Origin: Symsagittifera roscoffensis
Lineage: Eukaryota; Xenacoelomorpha; Acoela; Convolutidae
Length of the DNA stretch: 64,000 bases
Assembly (NCBI RefSeq): GCF_963678635.1
Contig: NC_087063.1
Location: 42,112,759-42,176,758, forward strand
Direction: 5' to 3'
Part shown: positions 46,861 through 58,308 of the stretch, in pieces
Position numbering within the stretch: the stretch's first letter is position 1
Layout: every line of letters begins with the position of its first letter
Notes under the pieces: generated by a model
Database searches by the model: none
What the model saw: the letters and a program-made list of their open reading frames with translations, nothing else
What the model was told of the DNA's origin: nothing
Translations under genes and position numbers: made by a program

Positions 46861-47366
46861 TGTTCCAACATTTGAATAAAGTGATGGAATATTTGCAGTC
46901 AGGGTGGTTTTTTTCAGGCAAATTTCAACTTTTTAACTAGTCTGTTTTGAAATTGAGTTGTTTAAGTCGTGACGCACATAAATCCAATTTGAAAAACAAT
47001 TCACTTTGTTATTTTTTGTTAAGTTATGACGGTTTGAAAAATATTGGGACAATTATCGCGCGGTATAACTTTTGTTCTATTGAAGCGTGAGCGGCGAAGT
47101 AATCGTTCCAATTTGATCTGAAGGAAGCTATTTGGAACCATCAATAGGTTGTTAGACGCAAATTACATCACCTGATTCTTACCATAGCATGTGGGCGGAG
47201 TTTTATCAAATATATAGTCTGAAAAACATGAAACTTAAATTGATTTTCAAGAGTTTTTAAATCTAAAAGTTGATTTTCATTACTGATACTTAAAAAGATT
47301 ACCTATATCGTGGATCTTAAGGGGCAGTCAGGATGTTTACGGGTTTGCCGTGGTATGAGCAGTCAA
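46861..47366 (+). mobile_element. HINE-like element, full length
   Basis: TGTTCCAACATTTGAATAAA at the start. AATTATCGCGCG and GAAGCGTGAGCGGCGAAG lie inside. GCAGTCAGGATG, the loop CGGGTTTGCCGTGG and TATGAGCAGTCAAG close it. Both termini are decayed but in the right order and spacing. Confidence 0.65.
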
Positions 47367-47619
47367 GCTGCACTGACTTTCGAAAGGAGTGAACGCACGA
47401 AAATCAAGGTCGTGAACGTACGAAAAAATCATGGGTAAAAATCTATTATAATAGAATTTGTTGACCAAAATACTGTCTCTATAACTGAATATTCTGACAA
47501 AATTAAACCACACAATGGTCTTTATGTCCAATAGAATCACCTAATTTTGAAAAAAAAAAAGAAATTATATTCTATCTAATCAATTATAATCTATTTTCGG
47601 ACAAAAATTTTCTTGCCCA

Positions 47620-47885
47620 TTAGCCCGACTCCCCACACCCCTACACAGATTTTCTTACCCAACCCCCCCACACCCCTCCACAAAGTCCCACTTTTATTGT
47701 TTCACCACGCCCTCCATACCAAACCACGTCCTTCCGCCACCTCTCTCGTGCCCCAAATCCACTTTTTGTTCAAGTTAATGGGGAAGACCTGACACTACAT
47801 ATTCGAGCGTTTCAGGCCCTGAAATGCCCTCGCGTCCCCTCGTTTACCACCCCCCCCCCTCCCGAAATCATTCCCTTTCTACAAA
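47620..47885. other. Strand-asymmetric C-rich island
   Basis: In an otherwise AT-rich intron, the plus strand turns into C- and pyrimidine-rich sequence (CACACCCCTACACAG, CCCAACCCCCCCACACCCC, CCACCCCCCCCCTCCCG) with few G. In its middle lies GGGGAAGACCTGACAC, then GCGTTTCAGGCCCTGAAA, a diverged version of the hairpins in the 548-bp repeat. No coding frame is supported. Confidence 0.6.
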
Positions 47886-48399
47886 ACGGTGATAGGGAAG
47901 AGGGTAAATGTGGAGTACGAAACAGGTAACTGAGGAAATTGGGGTTAAATGTTAGCTTGGCAAAAAAACTGAATTCAAAAAAACTCAAAAAAAAAACACT
48001 AATTTTCAAAAAAATTACATTAAATTATCTTTAAAAAATTTATAAACAAATGAAATCAGCACCAAAAAAGAATTTTAAAAAATGTGTTTTATTTAGTTTT
48101 AATCGATTAAAATGAATTAAGTCTCTTTAGATGATAAGCTGGAGAATAAGTAATTGATAACGAATGGGTTTTATTGCTTACCAAAATAGAACCATTATAA
48201 TCCATATTTAATCAATTATGATAGATTTTTTGAGACGAACTATAGAATCCAAAATATTTAATCAGACTAATTTTGCAACAATAATTTCGATTGCTTGGAT
48301 TGATCCTGGATTCTTTGGATTCCCAGGCGGGTGTGCTGTGCTTGCACTAGACTAACTACTTGCACTAGACTAACGATTAATTTACATTTTAATACACAA

Positions 48400-48622
48400 A
48401 AAATTTATGAGTGGTGAATTATCCCAGCACTCATAATCGTTCCAAAAGGAATTGAGGAGAACTAAATTGGGCTTTTTATTTCCATATCCGACTCAAAGTT
48501 TACCATCTAGTACTTGGCAGTCTAAAATTTATAGTTCATCAGCATCATATTTACCAAAAACTATTCTGAACCAGCTAAATGGCAGTCGGAACAGCCAGGG
48601 CATTATCGAAACATCAAGCTAA
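48400..48622 (+). mobile_element. HINE-like element, 3' part
   Basis: GGTGAATTATCCCAGCACTC and ATCGTTCCAAAAGGAATTGAG match the internal part. GGCAGTCGGAACAGCCAGGG begins the terminal block, but the hairpin's second arm is lost (CATTATCG). The 5' part is missing. It lies about 115 bp inside the intron from the TM5 exon. Confidence 0.6.
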
Positions 48623-48737
48623 GGGGCTGTGTTTCTAGAGGTAAAATTTTTTGTGATGTTGATTTTTTTTATAGTTAAATTGAATTTTTCTTTAAAATAA
48701 AGAGACTTTTTTTCCTTATAATCAAATGAAGACTCAC

Positions 48738-49691
48738 TTTGCTTTTCTCACTCTTTCCTGCGTGGCTGTGCGGGCCCCGTGCGCATGCATGCTCATCCTC
48801 TTTCTCTGCTTGGCGAACTTGAGAAGCACTTTCACATACACCAAACACATCAAAGCAGCAGCCGCCGACACATTCAGGTCCATCATGCCAATGTACTCTA
48901 TGTCTATTATTTTCTGGGCTATTTTCACATCTTCGAAAAACGCATACGAGGCATTGGTCAGTCCCTGCAGAAACGAACCCCCGAATATCGCAATGAGAAT
49001 CAACCGGACGCGCTCCTTGTTGAAGGTCGTTTTGTAATCAGTTGGGCGACAAATGGCGTAAAATCTGTTCACGGTTATGAGTTGGATCAGAAGAAACGAA
49101 GTGATAACAACAAAGCCGAAAAGAAAGTAGTTCATGCACCGAAGCACGAAGTAAGCGGTACCTTCGCGATCGGTTATGACATATTTGCCCATAGTTAAAA
49201 TAATAATCGCATTGAGGTTATAGCAAAAATCGATTGAAGAAAGCGCTGTTATGATTTTTTCACTCGGTGTTGCTTTGTGGCGGAAGTTATACACTAGTAT
49301 AACTAGTAAAGCGCCAATGAGGCCCAAAATTCCGACAACTGTGGAGAATATTTGTTCGAACGCCAAGATCTGCATCCTTAGCTCCGCTTGAGCTTGCGCT
49401 ATCGCCAGTGCTTCTGGGTCTACTATTGTCGAGTTAGTCATATTTGACAAGTTGGTTTCCGCCTGCAACATGTCTGGAAAAGCGGCTGGAACTTTCAGTA
49501 TTTCGTTTCCAATACAGGATGAAATACAGTCTGGGTTGATGTAGTTTGCGAAATGACTCTTCAGAGAAGTATAGTTGGAAACCTTGATGCTATTCGATAC
49601 GAAGCTAAAATTAAAATGGGGACTATTTGTTGGCAGTGGAAGGTTTTGTTTATTTTTAGAGTTGGCAGCCAATCGAAACATTTTATGTATC
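48738..49691 (-). CDS. Class A (rhodopsin-like) GPCR, exon with TM1-TM5
   Basis: A divergent seven-helix receptor. Counting from the first ATG (49681), the N-terminus of about 110 residues has NxS/T sites near 24, 36, 77, 80 and 83. TM1 is about 111-133, TM2 143-166 (conserved Asp at 151), TM3 176-202 with Cys182, TM4 226-248 and TM5 264-288. After TM3 the usual DRY is NRF (205-207), followed by YAICRP. The fourth-helix Trp and fifth-helix Pro are absent, and the second extracellular loop has no Cys to pair with Cys182. The donor (AAA/GTGAGT) joins 38314 in phase and restores TM6-7 with NPxxY. An acceptor (TTTATATAAG, then G) at 49691 would join the exon at 50175 in phase. Otherwise the ATG at 49681 is the start. 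The ligand cannot be told, and a peptide or chemosensory type is possible. Confidence 0.85.
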
Positions 49692-50174
49692 CTTATATAA
49701 AAATGTGTAAAGAGAAACGCTGTGATAGTGCGCAATCTAATGCTCAAAATGCGTCACAAAATGTGAATTTTGTCCAAGTTTTTTTTAACAACCGGGTTCG
49801 TCATTAAATTTGTACTTGAGCGTTCGTAACACCATTTTTGCGTTTTTGAAATTAAAAGTTGAAAAATTCTAGACGCGTTAAAAAACAGACCATAATTCCT
49901 CATGCAGCCATTTTTAATCAATGATAAATAACTCATATTTGGTTGATTTTAGCACTATATGATTGATTTAGCACTATAACTACAAAGTCACGTTCAAATA
50001 TGTTGAGTTTTACCATTTTTAGCAATATTTTTTTCCGGCGCATCCGATTGAAGTTGGTAATAGTGTTATGCTTGTTGTTGAGTTCCTTATTTTAAATTAG
50101 TCAAAATTGGAAACAAAATTAACAAAAAGAATGTTAACTTCCTTCTATGTTCATAAATGGAGTAAAGAGCTTAC

Positions 50175-50718
50175 CTGTCGCGGCGAGGTTGTAATGGCAA
50201 TTCTACTCTACTACTTCTGAATGTATGGTTCTGAAATTTACTTCCTTCTTCTGATAAACGAATCGGATTAAAATCTGAAGTAAGATGGAAAAGTTCACTT
50301 AAATTTGTTTCACTGCTTTTTGGGTCGATAAAGGCGCTTGGGGCAAAGTTGCCGTCTGATTTGTAATCTGAAATCGCCTGAAATGATGACCGCTTTGTTC
50401 GATTTAATGCGATTTCGGCTAAGATATCACCCTTCAATGTGGCTTCAGAGGAATTACTGTATGTCGAAATAGGTTCAGTGGTATCAGGTGGCAGATTGGA
50501 TTTGTGCTTGATGCGTGAACTAAGTCGAGGAGCTGGTTTTAAACTGCGCTCTGATTGGCTGTTTGTTGCGGAGGTTGAAAATGTCCTTAAGGGCCGGGAT
50601 GAAAGGACCGAATTGGAAATTTGATCTCTTGCTACTTTTCCCCCGTTTCCTTTTTCTATAATCGAGGCGACTGCTGATCCAATATTAGATTCTTTTGCTT
50701 CCTTGATTTGAGATGAAG
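50175..50718 (-). CDS. Probable internal exon, polar Ser/Asn-rich, upstream of the GPCR exons
   Basis: A 544-bp minus-strand frame with acceptor CGCTTTAG (then CTTCATC) and a consensus donor GACAG/GTAAGC. The incoming phase (two bases) fits the donor at 57073, and the outgoing phase (two bases, AG) fits the acceptor at 49691. The 181 residues are polar, rich in Ser, Arg and Asn, with no hydrophobic segment and no known domain (for example SSRPLRTFSTSATNSQSER). It may be part of a long N-terminal extension of the GPCR, or a separate gene whose other exons I have not found. The frame stays open without repeats, unlike its surroundings, so it is probably real coding DNA. Confidence 0.6.
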
Positions 50719-51503
50719 CTAAAGCGTTCACACAATTGGGTTAAAGTTAAATAGGGCGTTGTTGATTTTACCCAAAAATACTTTAACTTGTGGAAAGTTA
50801 CTTCCGACCCATTTATCGAAAGGGCTTTTTGAACTGCAGAACCTCGAGTCTTAAAAAGACATACGGATGGGTTGGTTAATGTAATACAATAATCCTGGTT
50901 TAGAGACCATGACTGTTTTTAGTTACAAGGCACCTTTTTCGATTAACAGAAATTGCTTTGCATTTGTGACAGGCTGTCTGCCTTTTGGCAATTTGAGATA
51001 AGATGGACTTAGAGGAGCAGATAGAGACCGACTGCTACCTACAGAGGAGAGTGATTAAGCTTCTGACAAATCAATTAGAATTTTGGAGAAAAATTTAAAA
51101 GCTAGTCGACGCAAGAAAACGCACCGCCCTTCAATTTTATAACTTTATGATTGATCGGTTTGTTTGTGAATCATGACAGTTCATCTGACTTTTTGAGCAT
51201 CGTGCATAGAAAGCAATGCCTAAAGAGCCTTTGGTCACAAAGATTGATGTTTCGAGGCCTGTCATCGTTTGAGCGCAGCGGTTCTCATTATGCGTTAACC
51301 TACAGTTTGACGATCACATTTTACTTTTTCTAATGGGTAATTGCGTCTAACCTTTTTCATGTTGACCAAATTGTTTTTCTGACAAACTCAAGCACCAAAA
51401 AAACCCTAATTTGCCGCATTTATTTCTGCACGGAAGACGAATTGAGAAGCCAAAAATGAGGTTTTGAGCAATTTTTGGAAGGTTTTTACAAAAAGTAGAG
51501 CCG

Positions 51504-51950
51504 GAGAAAAGTAGTATTTGTGCTTGGGTAGTTTTTTCTCCAGACAATTTGGAACCTATTCACTACCCATTTTGAAAAAAAAATCACCCGAAAAGTATTG
51601 CTGTCCTGGGCTCAAAATTTAACAGATATTTAACATGTTATCACGTTTTGTAAAATTATGTGGGTTTCGATGTTGCCACTTTGACCGATTTTAGATATTA
51701 AACGAGCGATACTTTTTGTGCTATTAATGGGTGGAGATTTAATTCGTCCTGTAAATCGTTCCAAATTGAGTTGAGGGAAGCTAATTGGTCGATTGAATAC
51801 TATGCGAAATATATCACTTTATACTTTGGATAGCACGTGGGGATGATTTTTGAAAAACAATTTTACCAAGTTTTAAAAAGCAAGCATTATTCTATGGAAC
51901 TGGAAAGGCAGTCAGAAGTTTCAGGATTTTCCACTGATACGAGCAGTCGG
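51504..51950 (+). mobile_element. HINE-like element
   Basis: GTAGTATTTGTGCTTGGGTAG, GCTGTCCTGGGCTCAAAATTT, TGTGCTATTAATGGGTGGAGAT and CGTTCCAAATTGAGTTGAGG keep the family order. The end is GGCAGTCAGAAG, then CAGGATTTTCCACTG and ATACGAGCAGTC. The 5' terminal motif is worn. Confidence 0.65.
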
Positions 51951-52186
51951 TGCATATACAAAGCAGTCCAATTCAAAACAGTCAGGTTTAAGGTCGCCGA
52001 TGGGCGAGCTGCGCACTCGTTGCCGCTTCGCGGCGATAACCGGCTCTAAATTTCGTATTAAGTCCTATCCTGTGTTGGCAAGCTCGCAACACGTTGGCGC
52101 GACTGCGGCGGCCACTATTTTGTTCTTTATGTTTGTTGAACAAAGGACAATTATCGGCCTACCGGCTTGTTAAAACAATTATTACT

Positions 52187-52236
52187 TGGGACTGTTTTGT
52201 ATTGGACTGTTTTGTATGGGACTGTTTTGTTCTGAC
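52187..52236. repeat. Triplicated 16-bp repeat
   Basis: GGGACTGTTTTGTAT or TGGACTGTTTTGTAT occurs three times in a row, followed by GAGCAGTCATG, which resembles a HINE-like 3' end. Confidence 0.7.
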
Positions 52237-52677
52237 ACGGAGCAGTCATGTTGTAGTTAGCTACAGTTTGAAAAAATTGTGGAAATTTTTGCTTAATTAT
52301 TGTTAAATACTTACTGAAACATTTATCATATTATGAAAATGCCACAAATTGTGTCGTAAGTTTCATAAACTGGTTTTATGATAAGGAAAGACAAAAGTGG
52401 AAAAATAACCAAGGTTAAATTAGAAAAAAACTATAATTGCAATCAAATTTTGTTGAACTTAAATGATAAAATCATTCAAAATATTCAGCCGGCTGAAAAA
52501 AAAGGAAATAATAATTTCCTGAAATAATTTATAAAACCATATTTGGGTAAATAACTAATTCTTTCTCTCTGGTAAAAAAAATAGTCAAAAGAATTAGCGG
52601 AAAATGTAAAAGTAGGACGAACTTAAATATACTCAAATGCTTAAAAAATTGTCTTTTACTTAACGTTAACGTACTAT

Positions 52678-53030
52678 TGTGTTCAGTAAAAAAAGACGCA
52701 GAGTTTGTGTTCGATGTGGCTTTGTTCGGTCTTTAAGCAACAAATTTCCGTTTTTTAACTAGCTCTTTCGAAATTTTTTTTGAATGATTTGAACACTATT
52801 GTTTTGAATTGAAGCATAAAAAGATGCTTCACGTATGATCTTCTTTCGTAAAAATATAGGTTTTCGGATTTTTCATTTAGTCCAGCTTATGACGACTAAC
52901 GCACGGCATATTTTGCCCTATCAACGCGTAAGAGGCAAGTCATTTTGCCGCAGAAAAGTAACCAAAATGCGGCAATATGCTTATATTTCTTGACACAACA
53001 CCAGATGTGAATTTTATCAATTTTCAAACG
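52678..53030 (+). mobile_element. HINE-like element, 5' part
   Basis: TGTGTTCAGTAAAAAAAGAC, GTGTTCGATGTGGCTTTGTTC, TTTTTAACTAGCTC and CTATCAACGCGTAAGAGGC match the 5' half of other copies in order. The 3' hairpin end is not found. Confidence 0.5.
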
Positions 53031-54899
53031 GAAAAATGTTTCAAACTAAAATTGTAAAAAAAGTTCGAACAATTTCTAATTATTAGAAATGTTTTCAATT
53101 TGTTAAGAACAATCAAATTAAAGCAACCACAGTTAAATTGTTTCGGGTTTTGATTTGATGCAAGCAATCAAGTTACAATTCAAGTCTGTGCCTTTGTTTT
53201 CTCTCGGCCTAAAATAACTCATTAACGTGTTTCACTGATTATAGTTCTGACTCCCCGGCTTTTGAGCCCAAACACCATTTCAGTGTTTTTTTAAAAATCA
53301 AATAAGTATTAATACACGCCGAACTCTCAAAAAATATTTTAAAAAATGTATATTTTTCTACATTTTTATCAGTTGGTAGCTAAGAGTCAACCAGTTTTTT
53401 GAAACAATTAAGGCCAATATTTTCTTATTGATACATAAAATAAGAAATAAGTTCATCATTCTGAAGATTTTTAACTCATAATTTGGTAATGAGCGTAACT
53501 GCACCGACAATTGAAAAGTTTTTAGAAAATCAAAATGTGCACAAAAAAGCTGTGAATTCTGGTATACTTGCTCAGAGTAGCCAAACAGAATAACATTACA
53601 TAACTCAATTCACTACTGAATTTAGAAAACCAACTGTGTGTAAAGAAGCGGATTTTCGATTGAAGTCAACCTCAACATGGCCTAAAGCGAGATAGTGTCA
53701 CTCATAAGTATGATTTTCAGAGAAAAACTTTAATTTAATAACGTTTACAAAACCCGTTTTTTGAGTAAATCATCCGTCATTTTTTACGGCACGCCTGTGA
53801 AGTTGACAACAGTTAACTAAATCTGGTGCCAAAATTGAAGACGGTTAATTTTGACGATTATGAAGTTTCTATGTCGTAGTCGCTAAGGCCAGACGAATAA
53901 AAAATTGATGGCCCTGCTGAAGCATAAAAAACTATCAACAGTTATGTCAAATCCGTTATCTGTTCTCTTTAAGCAGTATAGGGTTCAAGTTGAGCTTCAT
54001 AGATCAAATTTAGTTACCTTCAAAATCTATATGTGTTTCCTACAAAAAATCCACGACAACACCTCTACACGTCCTAAGCTAATGACGATTGACTGATTTT
54101 TTAACAGCTCTGAAATTAAATTTCTTAATTTTCATTCAACCAGATCTTTTCAGTTCATTTTATCGATCATATGTCAGAGTTTCACTATGGTATCTGATTT
54201 ATTTACTAAAAAACTTGAATCATTTTTTAAAAATCATTTTGAATCGTTTTTTTGGTAAAATTTGTTTTTCTGGAAAATATGGCTTTAAATTAAATTGTGT
54301 TTAACGAAAAAAAACTAGAATAAAATATCTATAATTGAAATTATCAGAAGATGTAACCAAACTACAGGTTGTCATTCAAATTTATTTTTCTTACTTCTCT
54401 CACCTTAACAATGTTCGTTCAGATATGAATGCCGTCCTTTTTGCAGTTGGTAAAAACCGAACCCTATTTCACTTTATACAGGTCATTACCCTGGATTGAG
54501 GTTTTTAAGTTTACTTGCAGCTTATGACATTTTCACGCTAAACAAATTAGAATACCATGTTGTGTTCTGAGAAGGCGATCAGGACAGATAAGACCGAAAG
54601 CAACAAATAAAGGGATAACACAAGACCCGGTGTTTGCATGATTTAGTTTATCAAAAACGAAAAAATCTCGGCATTTAGAAACAGTCGATTAGGAACGTTT
54701 TTTTCTTGGATATCGATTTTTCTCTAACAGTTCAACTCTTCAATGCCAGCTAATCAAATTCATAAAATCTTGTAGACATAAAAAAAACCTAAGCTAGGAA
54801 ATCAATTTTAGAAAAAAATTACCAAAAAAAAATAGGCAAAAATAGAATGGCAAACAAAAATTTTCAAAAAAGTCAAACCATTTTTTTTGCTAAGGCAGT

Positions 54900-55040
54900 T
54901 TTTCTCCACACTAGGACACTTTTTCGATATTTTTATGGTCGTTTAAATCGCGACTGAAAGGGCTTTGATATGATATAAATCACTCGAACCTATTCCGACG
55001 TTTGCGGTACCTGATTTTGCGTAAAAACACAACCGAGTAC
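54900..55040. repeat. Dispersed repeat, copy 1
   Basis: GACTGAAAGGGCTTTGATATG, ATCACTCGAACC, TTCCGACG and GGTACCTGATTTTGCGT match 58950-59075 in order. It is a two-copy dispersed repeat of unknown type, with no ends defined. Confidence 0.65.
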
Positions 55041-55506
55041 AAAAAACTATTCAATGGTTAAGCATATGTAACTTTTGTACCTAGTAACGAATCCCCCCTC
55101 GCCCCAATGGTCAGAAGAAAAATGCATCCTTATGGAGTCAAAACTTCCTGTTTTAACCTCTATTTTTCCGGGTAGTTCAAAAACACTGTATAGCTGGATT
55201 GTGATTCGTGATGTGGCAAAGAGACAAGACCAAGTAAACATGCTCGATTTTGAAAGATTTTTTTGCTCAAACTTAATCATAAGAACTTAGCTTCAAACGA
55301 ACTGAGGGAAGTCAAGTATGAAAACTTCAAAGCATAAAAATTACTTGTATAACGACCGTGCGAAGACCCCGCCGCGTATGTTGCATTTTTAATGACACAG
55401 GGTCATATTTACTCAACATACGGTAACATTTGCGCATGAAGTTGTGTTAAAAATTATGACTATCAGCTAGCTGGTCGGTCTTACTGAAGATAGCAATTTA
55501 CAACAC

Positions 55507-55800
55507 CAGCGGATTTAGGGGGTGATGAATCCCCCTCAAGGATTCGAGCCCCTGCCGACCCAAAGGATCCCTGCTTTGTACTATTTTGAGATAACCATTT
55601 TTGGCTGACGAACCCTAACATTTTTCTAAAAGGGCTTTTGGCGCCAATGTATACTTATTTTGAGGGCGATTTTTTAGTCAAAATTTTCCAAAAAAACCCT
55701 AAACAAGCTGTTTTTGGACTGATTTTTAAAAATTTTGCCTGCGGCGCAGAAAAATAGGGTCTTTAAGATGATTTGGGAGAGCTCAGAAAATCAATGGGTT
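55507..55800 (+). mobile_element. hAT-like MITE, left part
   Basis: The left end is CAGCGGATTTAGGGGGTG. CCCCTGCCGACCCAAAGGAT, GACGAACCCTAACATTTTTC, TTTTGGCGCCAATGTATAC and TGCCTGCGGCGCAGAAAA follow in the order of the copies at 34.2-35.1 kb. The right end is lost before the next HINE-like repeat. Confidence 0.65.
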
Positions 55801-55956
55801 CCACCTTACAGCTTCCTCAACTATGTGAAATGCGTAAGATACTTTAGATTAAAAAAAGATTTTTTCCTCAGCTACAACTATTTCAATAATGCATTCTCTA
55901 ATGGACTCTTCGAACATTTGTTTCATTTCATAAATCAAATTTTGGTTATCAACAAA

Positions 55957-56824
55957 ACTGCTCGTATATCAGGGCAGAGCCTTGAATGTTCCGACTGCCC
56001 CTTAATTCATATCGAAAAGTTTTTGCGTCAAGAAAAAATTGAAAACCTGTAAATTTTGGACAACATCAAAGTTAAAAATTTTCAGCCATAAGAAAACACT
56101 TCGACCATTTAGCTAGCCTCAATTCAATTTGGAATGGTTCAATGCTCAGTTTGGTTTTTTTATTCAGTCAACTTTTGCCGATCGAAATATAAGTTTTCAT
56201 AAAAAATTTTTATATCCCAATGAATATATCGACTTTCTGAGTTCAAATTTAAAAATATATTTTACTTCCGATTATTATTTGTTAAGTTCTGGGGGTTTGA
56301 AAACTGCCAAATTTGTCATGTTCTGGACTAAATTATGCGCGCTTTGAAGAAATTATTCAGATTACTGAGAGCGTAAGGCGAAATATTTATACCTGGTGAA
56401 TTATTCCGCACAACAAAATCGTTCCAAATTGAATTGAAATTAGCTATTTGATCCAATTAAATTCGTACGACAGTAAACTTTACGCTTTGATTTTGTCCAA
56501 AACTAACATTTATAAGTTTTTCAATATTTTCTCGAGCAAAAACTATTCGATATGAATTAAGGGACAGTCGGAACATTCAGGACTTTGCCCTGATATACGA
56601 CCAGTCTTGTTTAGGTCAGAATTTGGCCATTTTCGCAATTTTCAAACCCCCAGAACTTTACAAAAAGTAATCGGAGGTAAAATATCTTTTTACATTTGAA
56701 TTCAGGATGTCGATTTGTTCAATGAAATATATATTTTTTGTCGAACACTTTTATTTCGAACTATGAAAATTGACTGAAAACCACACCGAGCATAAATATT
56801 CCGTTTTCTTCGAAAGACGGAACA
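55957..56824 (-). mobile_element. HINE-like element split by a second, inverted copy
   Basis: The 3' part (55957-56140) carries ACTGCTCGTATATCAGGGC, AGAGCC and TGAATGTTCCGACTG. The 5' part (56611-56824) ends ACCGAGCATAAATATTCCG and TTCGAAAGACGGAACA. Between them lies an oppositely oriented copy (56141-56610). The parts are collinear with the intact relative at 60753-61247. Confidence 0.65.
56141..56610 (+). mobile_element. HINE-like element nested in the previous one
   Basis: It runs from GCTCAGTTTGGTTTTTTT (just past where the family's 5' terminus should be) to GACAGTCGGAACATTCAGG, hairpin CAGGACTTTGCCCTG, and GATATACGACCAGTCTTG. The family's first 30 or so bases are absent, so the junction could be an insertion followed by loss, or a recombination between inverted copies. 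Confidence 0.6.
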
Positions 56825-57072
56825 AAAACCATCATCAATCAGAAAACTTATCTTCTTTTTTTTTCTATCTCAGTTCAATTTTGTAAGCTGTCAATTGACT
56901 TAGATGAGGCTAGATTTGTTTTTCTAATGTCGAGATGGAACTTTTTCGAGTCAATTATTTTAACTTTATCTGTTAGTTCAATACTGAATAGGTTTAGGAG
57001 GAATTGATTTTTTATTAGGGGTGGTTGGTTGTTTTCATCTAGTTTTTTGAAATTAGTTTGAATGTTACTTAC

Positions 57073-57763
57073 CAGTTCTTGATAAATATGTCGCGTCCGC
57101 TGATAGTTTGAAAGAAGGAGGAAATTCAGACTGTGATATTTTTGAATTAGAACTGAAATCGCAGTTGTTATTGACGCTAGAACGGCTACAATTCGCTGTC
57201 TTCGATGAAATAATACCAGATTTTACGGCCCTTTGATGTAAATTCAGCGAGGTTTGATTTGTTATTGCTGAATTAGCTGAAATTTTTCTCAATTTTCCTG
57301 GCGAATCACAATTCAATTTTAACCCTTCTTTGTTATTTCTCCATTCCTGAGAAGAAAATTTGATATTGGAATTTTCTGGAAAATTTGGCAAATAATTTTC
57401 TCCGTATTCTTTTACGTGAAGGGGTGTAAAATTGAACGGCTGTTTTTGAGGGTTTTTTGGCAGTCTGGATTTGTAAAGATGGTAATTAGAGTCTGTGGCA
57501 ATATTTCTTCTGTAGTCTACTTTTTCTGCTTTTTTCAGCTCCTCGCTGGGACTGATTGAATCTCGATTTAACAGCCTAGTACGTATTTCCGAGTCTGTCA
57601 GTGCTTGCCCCAATCCAATTAGGGAATTATTGTCGCTGGTTGTAATAGGAGGTCCCTTGGGGTTCAAATTTGCATGTGTTGGGGACTCAAATCGGACCCC
57701 AGTTGAAAGCCAGGAAAGTGCTTTTCTGGAGGTGTCTGATACCTCGTTTGACCGAAAGATATT
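57073..57763 (-). CDS. Probable internal exon, polar, upstream of the GPCR exons
   Basis: A 691-bp minus-strand frame with a textbook acceptor (TTTTTCTCTTTTTTTTCAG, then AATATC) and donor ACTG/GTAAGT. It enters in phase 0 and leaves in phase 1, which fits the acceptor at 50718. The 230 residues are Ser/Asn/Lys-rich, without hydrophobic stretch or known domain (for example NIFRSNEVSDTSRKALSWLS). Good splice sites plus a long open frame in AT-rich DNA support real coding. Whether it belongs to the GPCR transcript or another gene is open. No start codon or signal peptide exon was identified upstream. Confidence 0.62.
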
Positions 57764-58196
57764 CTGAAAAAAAAGAGAAAAAGGATAAATAGATAGATTT
57801 GACAACTTTCACCTTGGATATAATCGGACCTATTTTTAGAAAAAGCAGTTGAGCAAGCTCTTGCCCTTCAGCTTTTGCTCAGATTTATAAAAGAGTGCTT
57901 TAATTTATGCATGGATTATATCACTTTATACTCAGGCTGAGGAAAAAAAAACATTAATAAATTATTGATTTTTGAATTAAAATAAAATCTAAAACTGTCA
58001 ATGAAGCGAAGTCGAATATAAATTTACAATTTCAGTAGGAGGGATTCAACTTAGAAGGAGGAGTTGAAAATATAGCAAAAAAGAGGAGTAAAAATGATCT
58101 CAAATTGTATATCCAAATTTTCAAATACGGTTTTTCTGTAAATAATGTTGGCCACCGAAAATATCGAAAGGTCAAACAAAACTTTTTAGTATTAAC

Positions 58197-58308
58197 CAAT
58201 TCTGCGATTTCTTTAACCGATGAGCCTTGTACAAATTCGTGTAATTCTTCCAAAAAATCAGAGAACTCTTGAGAAATATATCGTATTCTAAACGCGGCTT
58301 TGATAAAC
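58197..58308 (-). CDS. Possible small exon upstream
   Basis: Minus-strand, 112 bp, between acceptor ATCATTATTAG and donor AATTG/GTTAAT (weak). It leaves in phase 0, which matches the exon at 57763. The encoded 37 residues (FIKAAFRIRYISQEFSDF, then LEELHEFVQGSSVKEIAEL) look helical and amphipathic. I do not recognise the family. A chance frame is quite possible. Confidence 0.28.

Larger units (their letters stand above)
38315..48737 (-). other. 10.4-kb GPCR intron between TM5 and TM6 exons
   Basis: The donor AAA/GTGAGT and acceptor TTTTCAG are GT-AG. The intron holds a MITE fragment, an AGATCT palindrome cluster, several HINE-like repeats, a C-rich island and the scaffold gap. No additional exon is needed, since the phases of the two flanking exons match. 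I see no other gene inside it. Confidence 0.8.
50719..57072 (-). other. 6.35-kb probable intron
   Basis: Bounded by donor CTG/GTAAGT at 57073 and acceptor CTTTAG at 50718. It contains HINE-like repeats at 51.5-51.95, 52.7-53.0 and 55.96-56.82 kb, a MITE fragment at 55.5 kb and a short triplicated GGGACTGTTTTGTAT near 52.19-52.24 kb. 53.0-55.5 kb holds nothing I recognise except a dispersed repeat near 54.9 kb. Confidence 0.55.

Noticed and set aside
48779-49198. 139-codon plus-strand frame
   Set aside because: It is the antisense shadow of the GPCR exon.
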